Position numbers and translations under genes: made by a program. Positions 24,620 to 36,546 of a DNA stretch of 64,000 nucleotides are shown here, piece by piece (position 1 is the first letter of the stretch; every line of letters starts with the position of its first letter). Under the pieces are notes generated by a model, which saw only the letters and a program-made list of their open reading frames with translations, made no database searches and was not told the origin of the DNA. The stretch comes from Cornus controversa (taxonomy: Eukaryota; Streptophyta; Magnoliopsida; Cornales; Cornaceae). The stretch spans positions 14,392,146 through 14,456,145 of the forward strand of contig CM048852.1 of the NCBI GenBank assembly GCA_026545225.1, in the 5' to 3' direction.

Positions 24620-25441
24620 TCGAGTAAGTGTGCTTTGCAATGGCTAGACTTATGCTAGGATGGTCTTATTCAGTGGGTTGTTTTAACATTAAAAGGGAAG
24701 ACATTGATTTCCATTGTAAATAAACTTGTGTTGGCTACTATTGTTTATAAGGTGTGGCAGGAAAAGAATTAGAGGCTTTTTTCTAATGAGTTTCGAGATT
24801 TTGAGACCATTAAGGCTAGCTTAATTCAAGTAGTCAGAAGTAGGATGATGTCCATAAAGAATTTTGCTAATTCCCGTTCAAATACTTGGATTAAGAATGA
24901 GTGGAGACTTCTAGATTCTATATTTGTTTATGGGTAAGGTGTGTTGGTTTGATTACTTGTGTTATAATGTGGATAATTGGAGGAAGTGTTGTTGGGCTGT
25001 GGGGTATATGGTCAGATTCTGTTGCTTGATGGTTGATAATCTGATATGGTCTGAATCTACGTGCTATTATTGGCTGTTGTCCCTTGAGAGTGCTATTGGG
25101 CTTATAGGGAACTATGTGATAATTCTGTGGTTTTGCAGGTGCACTGGTTGGAGGCTGTTTGAGGAAATGTGCTGGCTGGGTCGGCAATTAGATCCTTGGC
25201 AGAAAAATCATGTCCTGATTTCCTGGGGGGTAGAGGGTTGGAGGAGGAGCTGTTACTTGGAGCTTTCTCTGTTTGTATTATGGCTTTGCAGGTGCAATAT
25301 GTGGAGGTTGGTTGAGCAATTTTGCTGGGGGATCGGCTTGTAGATCATTGGCAGCAGAGTTATGCTCTGTTTTTTCGGGTGATGGAAGGTTGGAGGAGCA
25401 GTTGCTGCGTGAAGCACCTTCACCAGTTTTGTGTGTAATGT
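24620..25441 (+). mobile_element. LINE 3' tail with tandem units
   Basis: 24717-24938 encodes LVLATIVYKVWQEKN, a stop, then RLFSNEF...NEWRLLDS. This is the C-terminal end seen after the zinc-binding region in plant LINE polyproteins, with one in-frame stop. It is followed by a G/T-rich 3' UTR in which a unit of about 153-160 bp recurs: it starts near 25132 (tttgcaggtgcactgg) and 25285 (tttgcaggtgcaatatg), with a further copy at 28045 on the far side of the inserted solo LTR. The long open frame at 24924-25343 lies in this UTR and is not a gene. The element is a different LINE lineage from the one at 55-58 kb, judging from its tail. Confidence 0.6.
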
Positions 25442-28036
25442 TGAAATACCCCCCAGAAAATTTCGCGCATGAGGTGGCCAGTCTAATACACAAAATTTGG
25501 GAGATACATACAACTGGTAGCAACAAACATAGAATACAAAAGATATAATGAACAATTTTCTAAAAGTAGAAAAGAAAGTTCCTCTGAATTAAAATAACCG
25601 CTAGATAAACAAGTATATGTTCGTTAATACAATTTGGAAGTCCCGTAACCTAAGAACCCCTTAACCAGAATGAACAAAAGTTTAAGACTCTAATTTAAAA
25701 CCAACAAGCAAAATCTCCAAAAGAGTTTATAGTCTAACCCTTAAATAAGAGGATAGGTTTCTACCATGTGACCGATGAGAAGAGATGTCTACCATAACTA
25801 ACCCTAAAACTCTATCCTCACAGTGGAACCTGTCTGAAATCTGAAATATCAACAAAGTGGGTTAAACCCACAAGCAAGTCCTATCTACTACATCCCAATC
25901 AGAGAACCAATATACATACCTTCAGTATAAGGGACATAAAAGAAAATTCATAGATTTAACATACAAGTTATTCTTTTACCCAGTTTCATGTTTCCAAAAC
26001 AATAGTCATTATTTATAATGTTCTACCCAAATCCTTATTATGCAAAAGTGAACACATTTCTTAAGTTCGGCAGAAATAAACATAACATGAAATAATATCA
26101 AGTTTAAGCAATCCTACCATGCCACCATTTTATCGTTTGATACCTTAATATGTATAGGTATATACATACTGGTTATTCCCTACCTAGTTCATGTTTTCAG
26201 AAATCAAAATTATCTTATACAATTTTCCAACAAACCCTTATCATTCAACAATGAGCACATTCTTAAGTTCAAAAAAATAAAAATAAATAAAGAAACATAT
26301 GCATGCATTTTATTAAATCTAAGCAATCCTGACATGCGAAAAATAATATATAGATACTTTATTAGGTAAGGGCGATCCTGACACGCTGGGCAATCCTGAC
26401 ATAACAAATAAAATGTGTAGATACCTTATTAGGTATGGGCGATCCTGACACGCCGGGCGATCTTTACATGCCAAATAAAATGTATAGATACCTTATTAGG
26501 TATGGGCGATCCTGACACGCCGAGTAATCCTTACATGCCAAATAAAATGTATAGATGCCTTATTAGGTATAGGTGATCCTGACACGCCGGGCAATCCTTA
26601 CATGCCAAATAAAATGTATAGGTGAATTCCCAATATGGAACATAAATAAACAAGGTGCATTATGATTTCAATTTGCACAAAAAAAGTAATTCAAATTATC
26701 CGATATGAAATTATCACCATAAGACAAATCGTTCACAAGTAAACTATAATCAAGTATTTCATGGGCATTTATATCTTTAAAGAAAAAATACATTCAAGTA
26801 AATCAAATAACACAATTAACCACTTTAGAAGCAAACACCCAATCAAACCTCCAATTTATCCAAACCTTCAAGGGAGTCAAAACTTAACTCGAATTTAAGT
26901 TCTCAGACCTATTCTGTCCCTAAAACCGTGTTTAAACATTCTGGAAATTTTTTGATATTCTCGGGAACTTAAAAGAAATATTTCCTAATAAGAGACAAAT
27001 AAAACATAGGCAGAGGCATACTTACACAATCGATACAACCTCAAAGAAACTCCGTTTCACTCAAAATTTAAAACCCAGGTGCATTTTAATCCTAGAAAGT
27101 TACCTGCATTTTTTTAAAATTTTTTGGAATTTTAAAATATTTTTCTAAAAATAAAAGAAGGTGAAAACCCAACTTTTAGACACTTTAAAAATCAATTGAA
27201 CACCAAGGGAAGCTCATTTAGAGATGAAAGTTTAAACCTAAGTTCATTTAACATCCAGGAAGTTACAAGAAAAATTTGGAAATTTTTGAAAATTTTTAAG
27301 TATTTTCTAAAATAATAGAAGATGAAAAACCCAACTTTTGGATAGTTTAAAAATCAATTGAATTACAAGGAAAGATCATTTCGAGTTGAGAATTTAAACC
27401 CAAGTGTATTAACCTTCATAAAGTTACAGTAAAAATTTGGAAATTTTCAAAACTTTTTAAGTATTTTCTAAAATTAAAGAAGTTGAAAAACTAAGTTTTT
27501 AGACACTTTAAAAATCAATTTAAAAACAAGGGAAATTATTTCAACATGAAATTTAAAAACCAAGCTCCTAAAACTCCGAGGAAGTTGATATAAAATTTTG
27601 GGAATTTTTTGAATTATAAAAGTATTTTTAAAAAATGATTTTCTGAATTTTTATTCAAAAATTGAAAAAATTGAAAAAAATACCAAAATAATTCGGAATG
27701 GGCCCATATCAGACCCAGAGGTGGGCCCCCATGAGACCCAGCCGGAAGTTTGCCGATGAGGATGTCAAGCCTCGTAGGGGTTGGATTGTAGTAACCCTTG
27801 TGGATGGGTGTGAGTGGGCAGGTGCGAAGACAGACACTGGGTTGAGCTACCACAATGACAGGGTACAAGGTGCTCAATCCCACATCGCCTGGGTGTGAAA
27901 AAGGGGATGTGCTTATATGTAGTATGTTCTCTTTAAATGATATGAGGCATTTTGGGGTAAAACTCAAGAACAAAATCGTGCGTGCTATGGCCCAAAGCGA
28001 ACAATATCATACCATGTGTTGGAGCGGGGTATTACA
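25442..28036 (-). mobile_element. Solo LTR, first Ty3/gypsy family, inserted in the LINE tail
   Basis: Begins tgaaatacccccc and ends ggggtattaca, reverse orientation, like the solo LTR at 14320. Length is 2595 bp, shorter than its relatives because some blocks are missing. Flanks aatgt (25437-25441) and attgt (28037-28041) form a target duplication with one mismatch. LINE-tail repeat units continue on both sides, so the insertion is younger than the tandem array. No internal domain is present. Confidence 0.9.
26320..26622. repeat. LTR-internal tandem array, 4-5 units of about 67 bp
   Basis: Units read gatcctgacacgccgggc(a/g)atc(c/t)ttacatgccaaataaaatgtatagat(a/g)ccttattaggtat. An isolated older unit lies at 26105-26160. 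Confidence 0.9.
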
Positions 28037-28150
28037 ATTGTGGCTTTGCAACTGTAATGTGTGGAGGGTGGCTGAGCAATTTTGCTGGGGTTCGGCTTGT
28101 AGATCATTGGCAGCAGAGTCATGCCCTGATTATTCAGATCTACCCATATG
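28037..28150 (+). mobile_element. Continuation of the LINE tail
   Basis: The phrase tggctttgcaactgtaatgtgtggagggtgg...gcttgtagatcattggcagcagag closely matches 25281-25370. It is the third unit of the tail array, separated from the others by the solo LTR. Confidence 0.75.
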
Positions 28151-28444
28151 AGCCAAGATCCTCTACTGTGAGATCCTCCTGTTATGTTAAAATGTCAACA
28201 GCTAAATAAGTTTTACTAAAGTCACACAAGTAAAGAAACCTAATAAAAAAATATTATAACTCCTTCCAACACTAAATTATTGCAATATATAATTCTCTAA
28301 ATATATTTTTGTGTTTTCTTCACTTAAACTTCAACAACTTTTCTATAAATTGAATTTTTTGATGAAATCATTTCTTTTAGAAAGATAATTATGAGAGCTT
28401 TAATTTGAGTACCACTTAGACTATGTTACGACTTAATGTTTTTT
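28151..28444. other. No recognisable gene
   Basis: AT-rich intergenic DNA with nothing assignable. Confidence 0.5.
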
Positions 28445-28594
28445 AAATAAATTTATTTAAAGTCAACCTATTTACTTCATAAATAAACAACATATTTTCC
28501 TATTTCAGTAACTTCAATTCTATTCTTAACTAAATTAATTCATCGCTCTAAAACTCAATTTAAAATTTTAAATATATTTTAGAAATAATAAATG

Positions 28595-28642
<48 letters not shown>

Positions 28643-28938
28643 TAAAAAGAGTTTAAATTAATATTTATAAATTTTAGAATTTATATAGATTTAACATACT
28701 TAGGATTAAAGTGAAAATTTATAAAAGTAAAATAAAAAAAAAATTATAATATTATTTTATTACTTTTATTTTCATTTTAAAGAGTTATAATATTATTTTA
28801 AAATAGATTTATTTAAAATCAACACATTTACTTCATAAATAAACAACATAATTTCCTATTCAGCAACTCCAATTCTATTTTTAACTAAGTTAATTCATCT
28901 CTCTAAAACTTAATTTAAAATTTTAAATATATTTTAAA

Positions 28939-28977
<39 letters not shown>

Positions 28978-29105
28978 TTTATATAGATTTAGCATACTTA
29001 GGATTAAAGTGAAAATTTATAAAAGTAAAATATAAAAAAAATTATTTATAATATTATTTTATTACTTTTCTTTTCTTTTTAAGGAGTTATAATATTATTA
29101 TAAAC
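28445..29105. repeat. Direct tandem duplication, unit about 310-350 bp
   Basis: Unit 1 (about 28445-28795) and unit 2 (about 28797-29105) share, in order, ttacttcataaataaacaaca, caattctatt(c/t)ttaactaa, tttaaatatatttta, a TA-rich microsatellite, aatttatatagattta(a/g)catacttagg and aggagttataatatt or a variant. Unit 1 has an extra GA run at about 28619-28642. Confidence 0.85.
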
Positions 29106-29154
29106 TTAATAAAAAATATTATAACTCTTTCCAATACTAAAGTACCGTAACTCT

Positions 29155-29335
29155 TCCCAATACAAAAGAAAAGTAATATAATAATATTTTAACTTTTTCA
29201 AAGAGAAAAGAAAAATAATAAAATAATATTATAGAAAATGTTTTTTTTTATATTTTCACTTTTATAAATTCTCAAGCTAATTCTAAGTGTGTTAAATCAA
29301 TATAAATTCTAAAATTTATAAATATTTATTTAAGG
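29155..29335. repeat. Inverted copy of part of the preceding repeat
   Basis: Reverse-complementing this segment gives aatttatattgatttaacacactta...aatttataaaagtg...ataatattattttattatttttctttt, matching the second half of both direct units. The locus therefore contains two direct copies and one inverted copy of the same sequence, able in principle to form a long imperfect hairpin. Confidence 0.7.
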
Positions 29336-30899
29336 GAGACGATGTTAGCACTCTCATTTTCTATGTTTGCACTCCCATCTTAAATTAAATGACATTTCTA
29401 ACCTTAATTTCAGAAGTGAATGATTATTATTTTTCAAATTATACAAATACCCATTCTTTTGTCCCCTCCATGTCTCCAATCTTTAATATTTTCGGTATCT
29501 TTTGACAAAATAAAAAAAATTACCCAAAAAAAAGAACTCAAAAAATATTTCTCTCTTTCTATTTAGACAGGACCGAAAAAAAAGTTATTTATGTTGAAAA
29601 AATTATTTCTTTTGAAAAGACCAAAAATGAAAAGTACCAAAAAAATTATTATCTTTATTGAATAAATTGTCTCTTTGGATAGAAAACGAAAAAAAAGATC
29701 AAAAAGAATGTTGTCTCTACTAAATAATTTTTTTTTAACATGTCGTTAACTTCTCTGCATCAAAAGTTTGTTGTCTGTAAAATTTACATTTAACGAGTGA
29801 CCACGTGACCTTTTGGCAATTCATTTGCTCTGGGTAGTCTACTACCCCTTGTTGTACATCTTACTCTCACAAGTCAACCAAGTCCATCTCTTGGGCTCAA
29901 ACTAGCATTTTTCAAAATTCTGATTTTAGATTTCCTTTTTCTGTTTGTGTTGCTATGTGTCTCAATTTTTTATTCTTTTTTCCTTCTCTTTATGTTGCAT
30001 GCCATATGAAAAAGAAAATAAAGTTCTTTGCTGTGCCTCACAGGTTGGAGCTTAAATGTAACAAAAATCTCCTCGGATAATTTTTGGAGTTCAAAGCGAA
30101 GCAAGATGATATCCAAGCTTTGAGAATATCAGGAGATCAAAAATTAGTCCTTTGATCATCCAAAAGTCAAGCATGCTTGGTTTAGGTAATTTCCTACTAT
30201 TTATTGCTTTCCCTCATATCTGATTGTTATGCTTATGTGATGAGATATATCAATTTGAAGAGAGAAATTAGAGGCACAGATTTCAGGATTAAGAGTTTAC
30301 TTGAGATTCTTAGACACAAAATGTGTCATATATGTCAATTTCTGGGTTTGCATGTTCAATTAGTTGGGCATTTCTCATTTTTTGAAACTGAAATGATTTT
30401 ACATTGACAGTATTCCACTTGTAAGCTATCTCACATCAGAAAAGTAAGAGAGGTGAGGGAATTGAGTTCTCTATAAGAGGCCCTATCCCAACTCTTTGCT
30501 TGAATCCACTGCTTATGGCTTGTCTGTCAAATTTTGTGATAATGCTTTAGAAGAAAAAATTAAAAACACAGATGATTTGCAAAATTGTGTGATCTAGTTG
30601 GATCTTAACCCATTGGTAGTTCTGCACTGCTCTGCCAAGTCGGTTAAATATCCTTCATTTCGCTCGAGCTATTGGTTTCTCTCTAGCATGCCATAAAGTC
30701 TATTTTAGTAGATTAGTAGCCGAGGCCAGAGAGGATTCATTAACCTCATATTCTTGGATGTTGGTCAGCAATTGACACTTTCCCAAGCCTTACCTATGCA
30801 TGAAACCCATTCCACTCATCATTTTTATTGTGCATATTTATCCTGTTCGATCTAGTAGTTTAAACTGGTGGAGAGGGGAAAGGGTGTAAATCATTGGTA
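29336..30899. other. No recognisable gene
   Basis: Mostly AT-rich DNA. The phrase acgatgttagcactctcattttctatgtttgcactccc at 29340-29378 resembles the edge of a MITE, but no partner end was found. The open frame at 30204-30407 has no recognisable features. Confidence 0.45.
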
Positions 30900-31145
30900 C
30901 TATACTTGTTTTTTTGTTGGAATTTTTTATTATTCGGGTAATTAGTGTTTGTGTTATTTTTGTAATTGCTACTTACACAATAATATAAATAGATGGGCTA
31001 TAGAGTTATCAGTCTTATTCTCCAACCCTTTTCTTACGCCTCTCTCTCTCTCTAGTCTCCCCCCTCCCTCTCTTTATTTCTCACCCTCTCCTTCCCCCTC
31101 CTTCCCCCTCTCCCTCTGTGCTGAAGTCAGGGTTTGTACAATGAC
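30900..31145 (+). mobile_element. Probable Ty1/copia LTR 3' part
   Basis: A candidate TATA (aatataaatagatggg, about 30979-30994) is followed by a strongly CT-rich leader (31038-31125) and tttgtaca at about 31134-31141. Soon after comes cattggtatagtta (about 31152-31165), which resembles a degraded tRNA-Met primer site. This is the normal layout at a copia LTR/leader junction, and gag-like remnants follow. Confidence 0.4.
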
Positions 31146-31699
31146 ACAAGCATTGGTATAGTTAGTTTGAGCAGAAACTAACATGGATTGATTTGTCTCC
31201 TAATTCTAAGACTAGTAGTAAATTTTTCAAGTTTTTTTATAGTTATCTTGATGGTTTTTTGGCTTTTTGAAGTATTTCCAAAAAAATAGGTCTGTTGTTT
31301 GTGATATACCATTTGGCTATTTTTGGGCTGGACTCTTTTTTGTACTATTCAGTGCTATGGGGTGCACCTAGGCCATGTTTGTCTCCTTGAGTTCATTGCA
31401 TCTTAATTGCAGTACGAATATTTTTTTCCTTAGATTGGAGGGGTGACTACTATATCCCTATATTTCTCATATTGAGCTTGTTGGATTTTTCCTTGTTGTG
31501 TCTAGTTGCTGGTTTGCAGCATTGTTAGCTTGTGGAGTCACTTTAGGCATGTTTCGGTTTTTTTAGAGCTAGTGTTCATATCTCTGTGATATCATCCTTG
31601 GTTTTCAACTTCTATATCCTGTTAGGACTGCCCCAATGGTTATGTAGACACGTCAAAGGTGAGTGCAATTCTACTAGCAGTGAGGCAAGGGAATAGAGT

Positions 31700-32120
31700 T
31701 GTGTATGACTCGTGCAGATAATCTATCCCTTCAGATTGATCTAGTAACGTTGGATGGGAGTAATTATTTGGCTTGGAAACTATCAGTACAAGCTTTTGGC
31801 TTGGATGGATACTTGATATGGCAAGTAAAAAATCGAAGCAATCTGACCCTTTTTATGATCACTTGGATGGATACTTGACAGGGCGAGTAAGACAATCTTT
31901 TGCGTATGTTGAGCGGGATGAGAGCCAGAGGAGTGCTACTAGAGATATTTGTTGGAAATGTCATGGTTGGGACAAGGTGTTGGAAGGTCTGATGGTCATA
32001 TGCCTGAGCTTTTACAGGTTGTATCTCATCCCAACATTGTGAATACTGTAGAGGAGATGTAGACATTTCAATGATTGATGGCTCAACTTGATACTCTATC
32101 TCAAAGTTGTCAGGATCAGG
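31700..32120 (+). pseudogene. Ty1/copia gag remnant
   Basis: From 31707 the frame reads MTRADNLSLQ, then VTLDGSNYLAWKLSVQAF and GLDGYL. The L-x-G-x-N-Y-x-x-W motif is the start of the copia-type gag domain. Stops and a partial repeat of ggatggatacttga (about 31801 and 31865) break the frame soon after. Together with the LTR-like segment upstream it appears to be one degraded copia 5' end of about 1.2 kb. The rest is missing, and the PTPA pseudogene begins directly after it. Confidence 0.5.
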
Positions 32121-32220
32121 GTTCAACACAGGATTGACTTGGGGTTCCATTCAATTGGGATCAAGGATTATAAGATTCTCACTGATTCATCATCTACTAC
32201 CCATCTCCACCATTTCCAAA

Positions 32221-33370
32221 TGGATCCCCATGAAAACTCTCCTCTCAATAAACAAGAACCACCACCAGAAACCCCATCGCCGCTATAACCCCACGCTGCT
32301 GCTACAACTGTAATGGACCCACCGCCTTCCTGCCACCTACAGCATGGTCCGAAGTCTCTCCGCCGCCCACCTACCAGCCCATACGTGCCCCAACTATCAA
32401 TCTCCCACCAAACTCCATCACCATCATCCTCGTCCCCATCCCACAATGCCAGAAAGTCCCCATCATCTCTCCTCCCTACCAATTCCAAATCCTAACCAAG
32501 AAAATCCACACCCAAAATGACCTCCGTCACTTCTACTTCTCTGATTCCTGCAATAATTTTCTTAGCTTCATCGTTGCCCTCAGTGGATCCATCTGCAACC
32601 ACAAGATCTCTGATTCTTGCCACCAATCCACCACTATCAATTCAATTGTGTCCATCATCGAAACCCTAATTCAATCCATCGACGACATTCTTTCGCTCCC
32701 ACAATCCTCCCAGTACGGCAATTTGGCATACAGAACTTGGCACAATCATATGGTCGACAATGCAGAGTCATTTATTCTCCGATTCCTCCAAGACAATCTT
32801 AAATCCACCACTGTCAAGCTCGTCCCTTACTTCGCTGACAGTTTTGAGAATTTGAGCCAGACAGATTATGGTACAGGTCATGAAACCAATTTTGTTGCTT
32901 AGCTGTATTGTCTAGTAAGGTTAGGGGTAATCATAGAAGAGGATTACCAAGTTGTTGTGTCTAGGATTTTAGTTAGGTATCTTGAATTGATGAGAAAGTT
33001 ATAGTTGGTGTATTGTCTCGAGCCTGCACGGTCACATGGTGTTTGGGGGCTCAATGATTATCATTTTCTGCCATTTATATTTGGGTCGTCGCAGTTGATT
33101 AGCCACAAATACAAGAAACCCAAGTCAATTAATAATGAGGATATACTCATGAACTGTTTGAATGAGTATCCTTATCTTTCAGGCATTGGCGCATTGCCTT
33201 TGTTAAGAAGGTGAAGAAGGGGCCGTTTGCCAAGCACTCGCCGTTGTTGGTTGATATTAGCGGCGTGGCAACTTGGAACAAGGTAAATAGTGGAATGCTG
33301 AAGATGTATAAGGTGGAGGTGTTAGAGAAGGTCCCTATTATGCAGCATTTCTGGCTGACTCATCAGATGG
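32221..33370 (+). pseudogene. PTPA (PP2A phosphatase activator) pseudogene, apparently intronless
   Basis: PTPA proteins are peptidyl-prolyl isomerase-like activators of protein phosphatase 2A. The start at 32221 gives MDPHENSPLNK, similar to plant family starts. After an early frameshift (before 32309) the frame gives CYNCNGPTAF, a proline-rich stretch and the conserved core: RYGN-type [40 protein letters not shown], then [33 protein letters not shown]. Lesions: in-frame stops at 32900-32902 (a Trp position) and 33002-33004, a frameshift near 33190-33210 and a small deletion at the last residues. About 1.15 kb of coding sequence is continuous, with no intron-like gaps, which suggests a retrocopy, although I see no poly(A) tail or target duplication. 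Confidence 0.88.
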
Positions 33371-33639
33371 TATGTCTTTGTTTCTCTGTTCTTTATTTAT
33401 TATTTTATCGTATGAATAATAAGTACTTTGAATATTTCATGCATATCGATTGTGGTTTAGAAAATTAGGTAAGTTTGGTCTTTTTAAATCAAATAGAGTC
33501 AAAAAATTGAAATTCTTATATATTAATTTTAGTCTATTTGATTGGAAGGTTATCATTCTTAGCGTGCGAATGGTGCCTTTTAGCTTTGACAATATATGTT
33601 TGAGCAGTCTTCCTTTCATCAATCCTTGGGGTTATATGG
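33371..33639. other. No recognisable gene
   Basis: Sequence after the PTPA relic, possibly its former 3' UTR. It has no poly(A) tract. Confidence 0.4.
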
Positions 33640-33965
33640 GGGGCTGAACCTATACTGGAAGGATGGGAAGGTTATAATTTCATGAAGAGACTTTGTAATT
33701 GAATTTAATCTAATGGTGTCCAATAAAGAGGTGTTTGGTGATCTTAGTTTCTCTAAGAATGATCTCTTCTGGAAGATTGATTTATTTAAATGGTAGAGGA
33801 CTAATTTAAATCACTAGAGCAAATGTGGATCAGAGGATTTTTTTTGAAAGGTGAGCTAGGAGTAGTAGTTTGGAAGAATATATTTGTTGTAGGAAAAAAT
33901 GGAGGATTGGATGGATTAAAGAAGGGGATGGAAATACTTCTCTCTCATGTTAGGACATACTGCCA
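33640..33965 (+). mobile_element. LINE fragment: linker between endonuclease and reverse transcriptase
   Basis: Broken frames give NLMVSNKEVFGDLSFSKNDLFWKIDL, then WRIGWIKEGDGNTS. These match the plant L1 polyprotein stretch with (W)NKEVFGD and, about 50 residues on, W-x-K-E-G-D-x-N-T, just before the reverse transcriptase. Stops and frameshifts are present. It abuts a minus-strand LINE scrap. Confidence 0.65.
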
Positions 33966-33975
33966 GGTGGTGTTG

Positions 33976-34192
33976 TAAAATTTGAGGTTTCTAAGTTCAA
34001 AAACCCATTTTAAAATTTTTTAAGTTTCTAACTGACTTCTCATTTCTCTTGCACATACAACACCAATTCACAATGATCTGTTGCATTTTTCTCAAATTGT
34101 CAAGCGTCAAAATCTTCCCAAAAACGGAGGTCCATCTAAAGAAGGCCACCTTGGGGAGGGGCCTTAGTGCACCAAACAACCTTCCACGGGAA
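33976..34192 (-). mobile_element. LINE fragment: start of the zinc-binding tail
   Basis: Minus-strand frame reads LRPLPKVAFFRWTSVFGKILTLDNLRK, then VNWCCMCKRNEKSV. This is the zf-RVT start, and it overlaps the domain seen at 1-352 in its CCMCKR block. The frame ends abruptly after this. Both ends are truncated. Confidence 0.75.
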
Positions 34193-36182
34193 ATTCATCC
34201 CTTCAAACCCAAAAATGCTCCTATAGAAGGATTTTCTCGACACATGGTGAAACATGATACAACATAGATATGTCGACACTATGAATAAATAGGTAGGACA
34301 TGAGACATGACTATATATAAATATAAAGTTTTATTTATATCATCTTTTGAGTAAGAAAATTATACAATTTTAATTAACTTTTATACTAAGAGTTACATAA
34401 TTTAAAATATGATGTTGTTTGAGATCGAAAAGATTATTATATTATACATGTTACTACTTTTCTGTTTAGTAAATACAATTATATTTTTGTCCTATATATG
34501 TGAAAATGTTCATTGGTTGCATGCTTGACTTGTGATGATATTTGTCTAATGTCAATTTTTCTTAAAAAGAAAAAAAAGTAGACACTTTGGGGTGTGTCGT
34601 GTTGTTTCCAAGATTGTTGGACATGGCTACTTACTCTTAGATGTGTTTATGTTATATAAGACTTGTATTGGGGATGTCTGGGATGTGTAGGCCAAGTGCC
34701 CAGTATGTGTCAACTAATTGTCTAAAATATATATATATAGACACATTCTTGAAATGTCTGTCATGTGTTCATGTGTTCAGGAGTGTCAATGAAGTGTTAG
34801 TTTTTGGAATATGTGTGGCATGAACACGACACCTTCGTTTCCGAAGTTTTGTGCTTCATATATAAAAGTGGAATATTTATAGTGTTCATTTTGGAGGATG
34901 ATTGCCCTACTAGAAATGTTGGATTCCTTGAGAAATTATGGGCACGAGAGAGAGAGAGAGTAGCATCCTCATTGACTATGAGTTGATGTAAGTGAAAGGT
35001 TAGAGATAGACAGATAACCGGGGTAGAGGTAAATATGGCCTGAAGATAGTCCTTCACATCAAATAAGTCATGAAAATAAATAAGCTAATAAACATGATGT
35101 TGTTTTTCATTTATGATAATCAAAATCCAGTAGTTATTAGAAATAATTCTGTCAAGGTGATCATAATGCCAATGCAGCCAACCTGCAACGAAAAATTAAT
35201 CCTTTTAGTGAATAAGAGGTAATAAACAAGCGACAATGGGCCAAAATTAGAATGCAAAAATGTTTTTCATTTTCTATACTACATTCCCATTAAATATCAG
35301 TGTCAAGTTAATGAAGAATAGGCCATGATGTAAGGGTAACAACACTAGTCTTCTGTAAATAAAATCTTCTTTTATCTCTTCTTTGAATAAATTGTCCCTC
35401 TAGCTCCCTCTTATTCCTTTGATTCTTCACTAAGCCTCTTCTGGTTCTTGTTAGTGTATTTGTCACTACTTGGCTTTCTAGTTTTTGCAAGTGGGACATT
35501 TCTTTTTGTTCAATGCTTAGATATTTGAGGGTTTGCTTTACTCCAAATGAATCAAAGCTTGTTTAGTGGGGGCTGTAGGGCTGAGTAATTAGCCTATGTT
35601 CACTTAATGAGTCATAGCACAGAAGCCCATTAGGACATCCCCTGTTGCAATTTCTTCTCTTGATTGATATTGGAACTAAGCAGAGTCAGCCAACACTTAT
35701 TGTAAGAGTTCCTGGTGGAAAAGAAATTATTTGGATTTTGGAAGTATGGTTCCAACCTACAATGAGAGTCTTGGCTGCAATTATATGAAACATGATAGCA
35801 CATAGATCAACAAAAGCTAAAAAAATCATACTTTAAAAAATCATACTTCATGACAGCACATTCCTTTTTTTCATTGACTTTATATAAATCATACGTTTGA
35901 GTATTTCGCTTTAAAATTCCAATGTAAAGAACGTGTTTATTCAATCATCTCTTACTGCAATATGGTTCCTTGGACTATTTTTTAAGTTGAATTGTCAAGT
36001 TTTAAATTGTGTCATTGTAAAATGAGATTCAAGTTCAAGGGGCAGTAGAAGAATATTTCTTTGAACAAATTGATGTTTGTTGGATTGCACAAGATATCTA
36101 ATTGTTTCTTTATTTCTGTTTTGGATTTTTGGTTAAACACAAAGTTTAATCTTGTTTTAGGTTATGTTATTATGCATTCTGA
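34193..36182. other. No recognisable gene
   Basis: Intergenic sequence with many short open frames of no distinct composition. Repeated words around gacac/gtgtc near 34230-34320 and 34740-34840 might belong to a MITE but could not be paired into termini. There is a short GA microsatellite at about 34947-34960. Confidence 0.4.
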
Positions 36183-36189
36183 ATGTCTC

Positions 36190-36320
36190 AAAACAAATCC
36201 AGGAAGAGGTCGGTGAGGTTAAAATGTTGGGGAAGCACAACAAAGGATGCAACTGCAAGAAATCTGGATACCTCAAGAAGTATTGTGAGTGCTTCTAGGC
36301 CAATATTATGTGTTATGGAA
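36190..36320 (+). pseudogene. CXC (CPP/TSO1-type) domain exon fragment
   Basis: One frame gives [22 protein letters not shown], then YLKKYCECF, a stop, and ANIMC. This is the cysteine-rich CXC repeat of CPP transcription factors (TSO1/TCX family; DNA-binding and zinc-binding, cell-cycle and flower functions known for the family). Two changes break the motif: the Cys expected after KKSG is Tyr, and the Gln after ECF is a TAG stop. An AG acceptor-like site (caaatccag, about 36194-36202) precedes it. Only one CXC repeat is found and the rest of the gene is absent, so this is a fragment. Confidence 0.75.
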
Positions 36321-36546
36321 ATGTATGAGGGTGTACTGCCTTCCACCTTCCTCCCTCTCTATGTGTATGTGACTTTCCTTCTAATTGCATTTTTGTTGTG
36401 CTTTTCTCAAATTTGTGTCTAATTGGTTTTGCTTTGAATTAAACTTCCCTTTTGGGAGTAAATAGTATAAATTCATGTGCTTTTCCTTTTTATACTTGCC
36501 CATTATTTTTTTCTTACTAATTTGTGGTTTTTTTCTTATTTTCGAA

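Noticed and set aside
24924-25343. 139-residue open frame
   Set aside because: Trp- and Cys-rich frame in the tandem 3' UTR of a LINE relic. The repeat units do not preserve the frame.
32168-32488. Minus-strand open frame of 106 residues
   Set aside because: Shadow of the proline-rich PTPA N-terminus on the other strand.
34230-34840. MITE with gacac/gtgtc termini
   Set aside because: Words are repeated at both sides, but I could not define matching terminal repeats or a target duplication.
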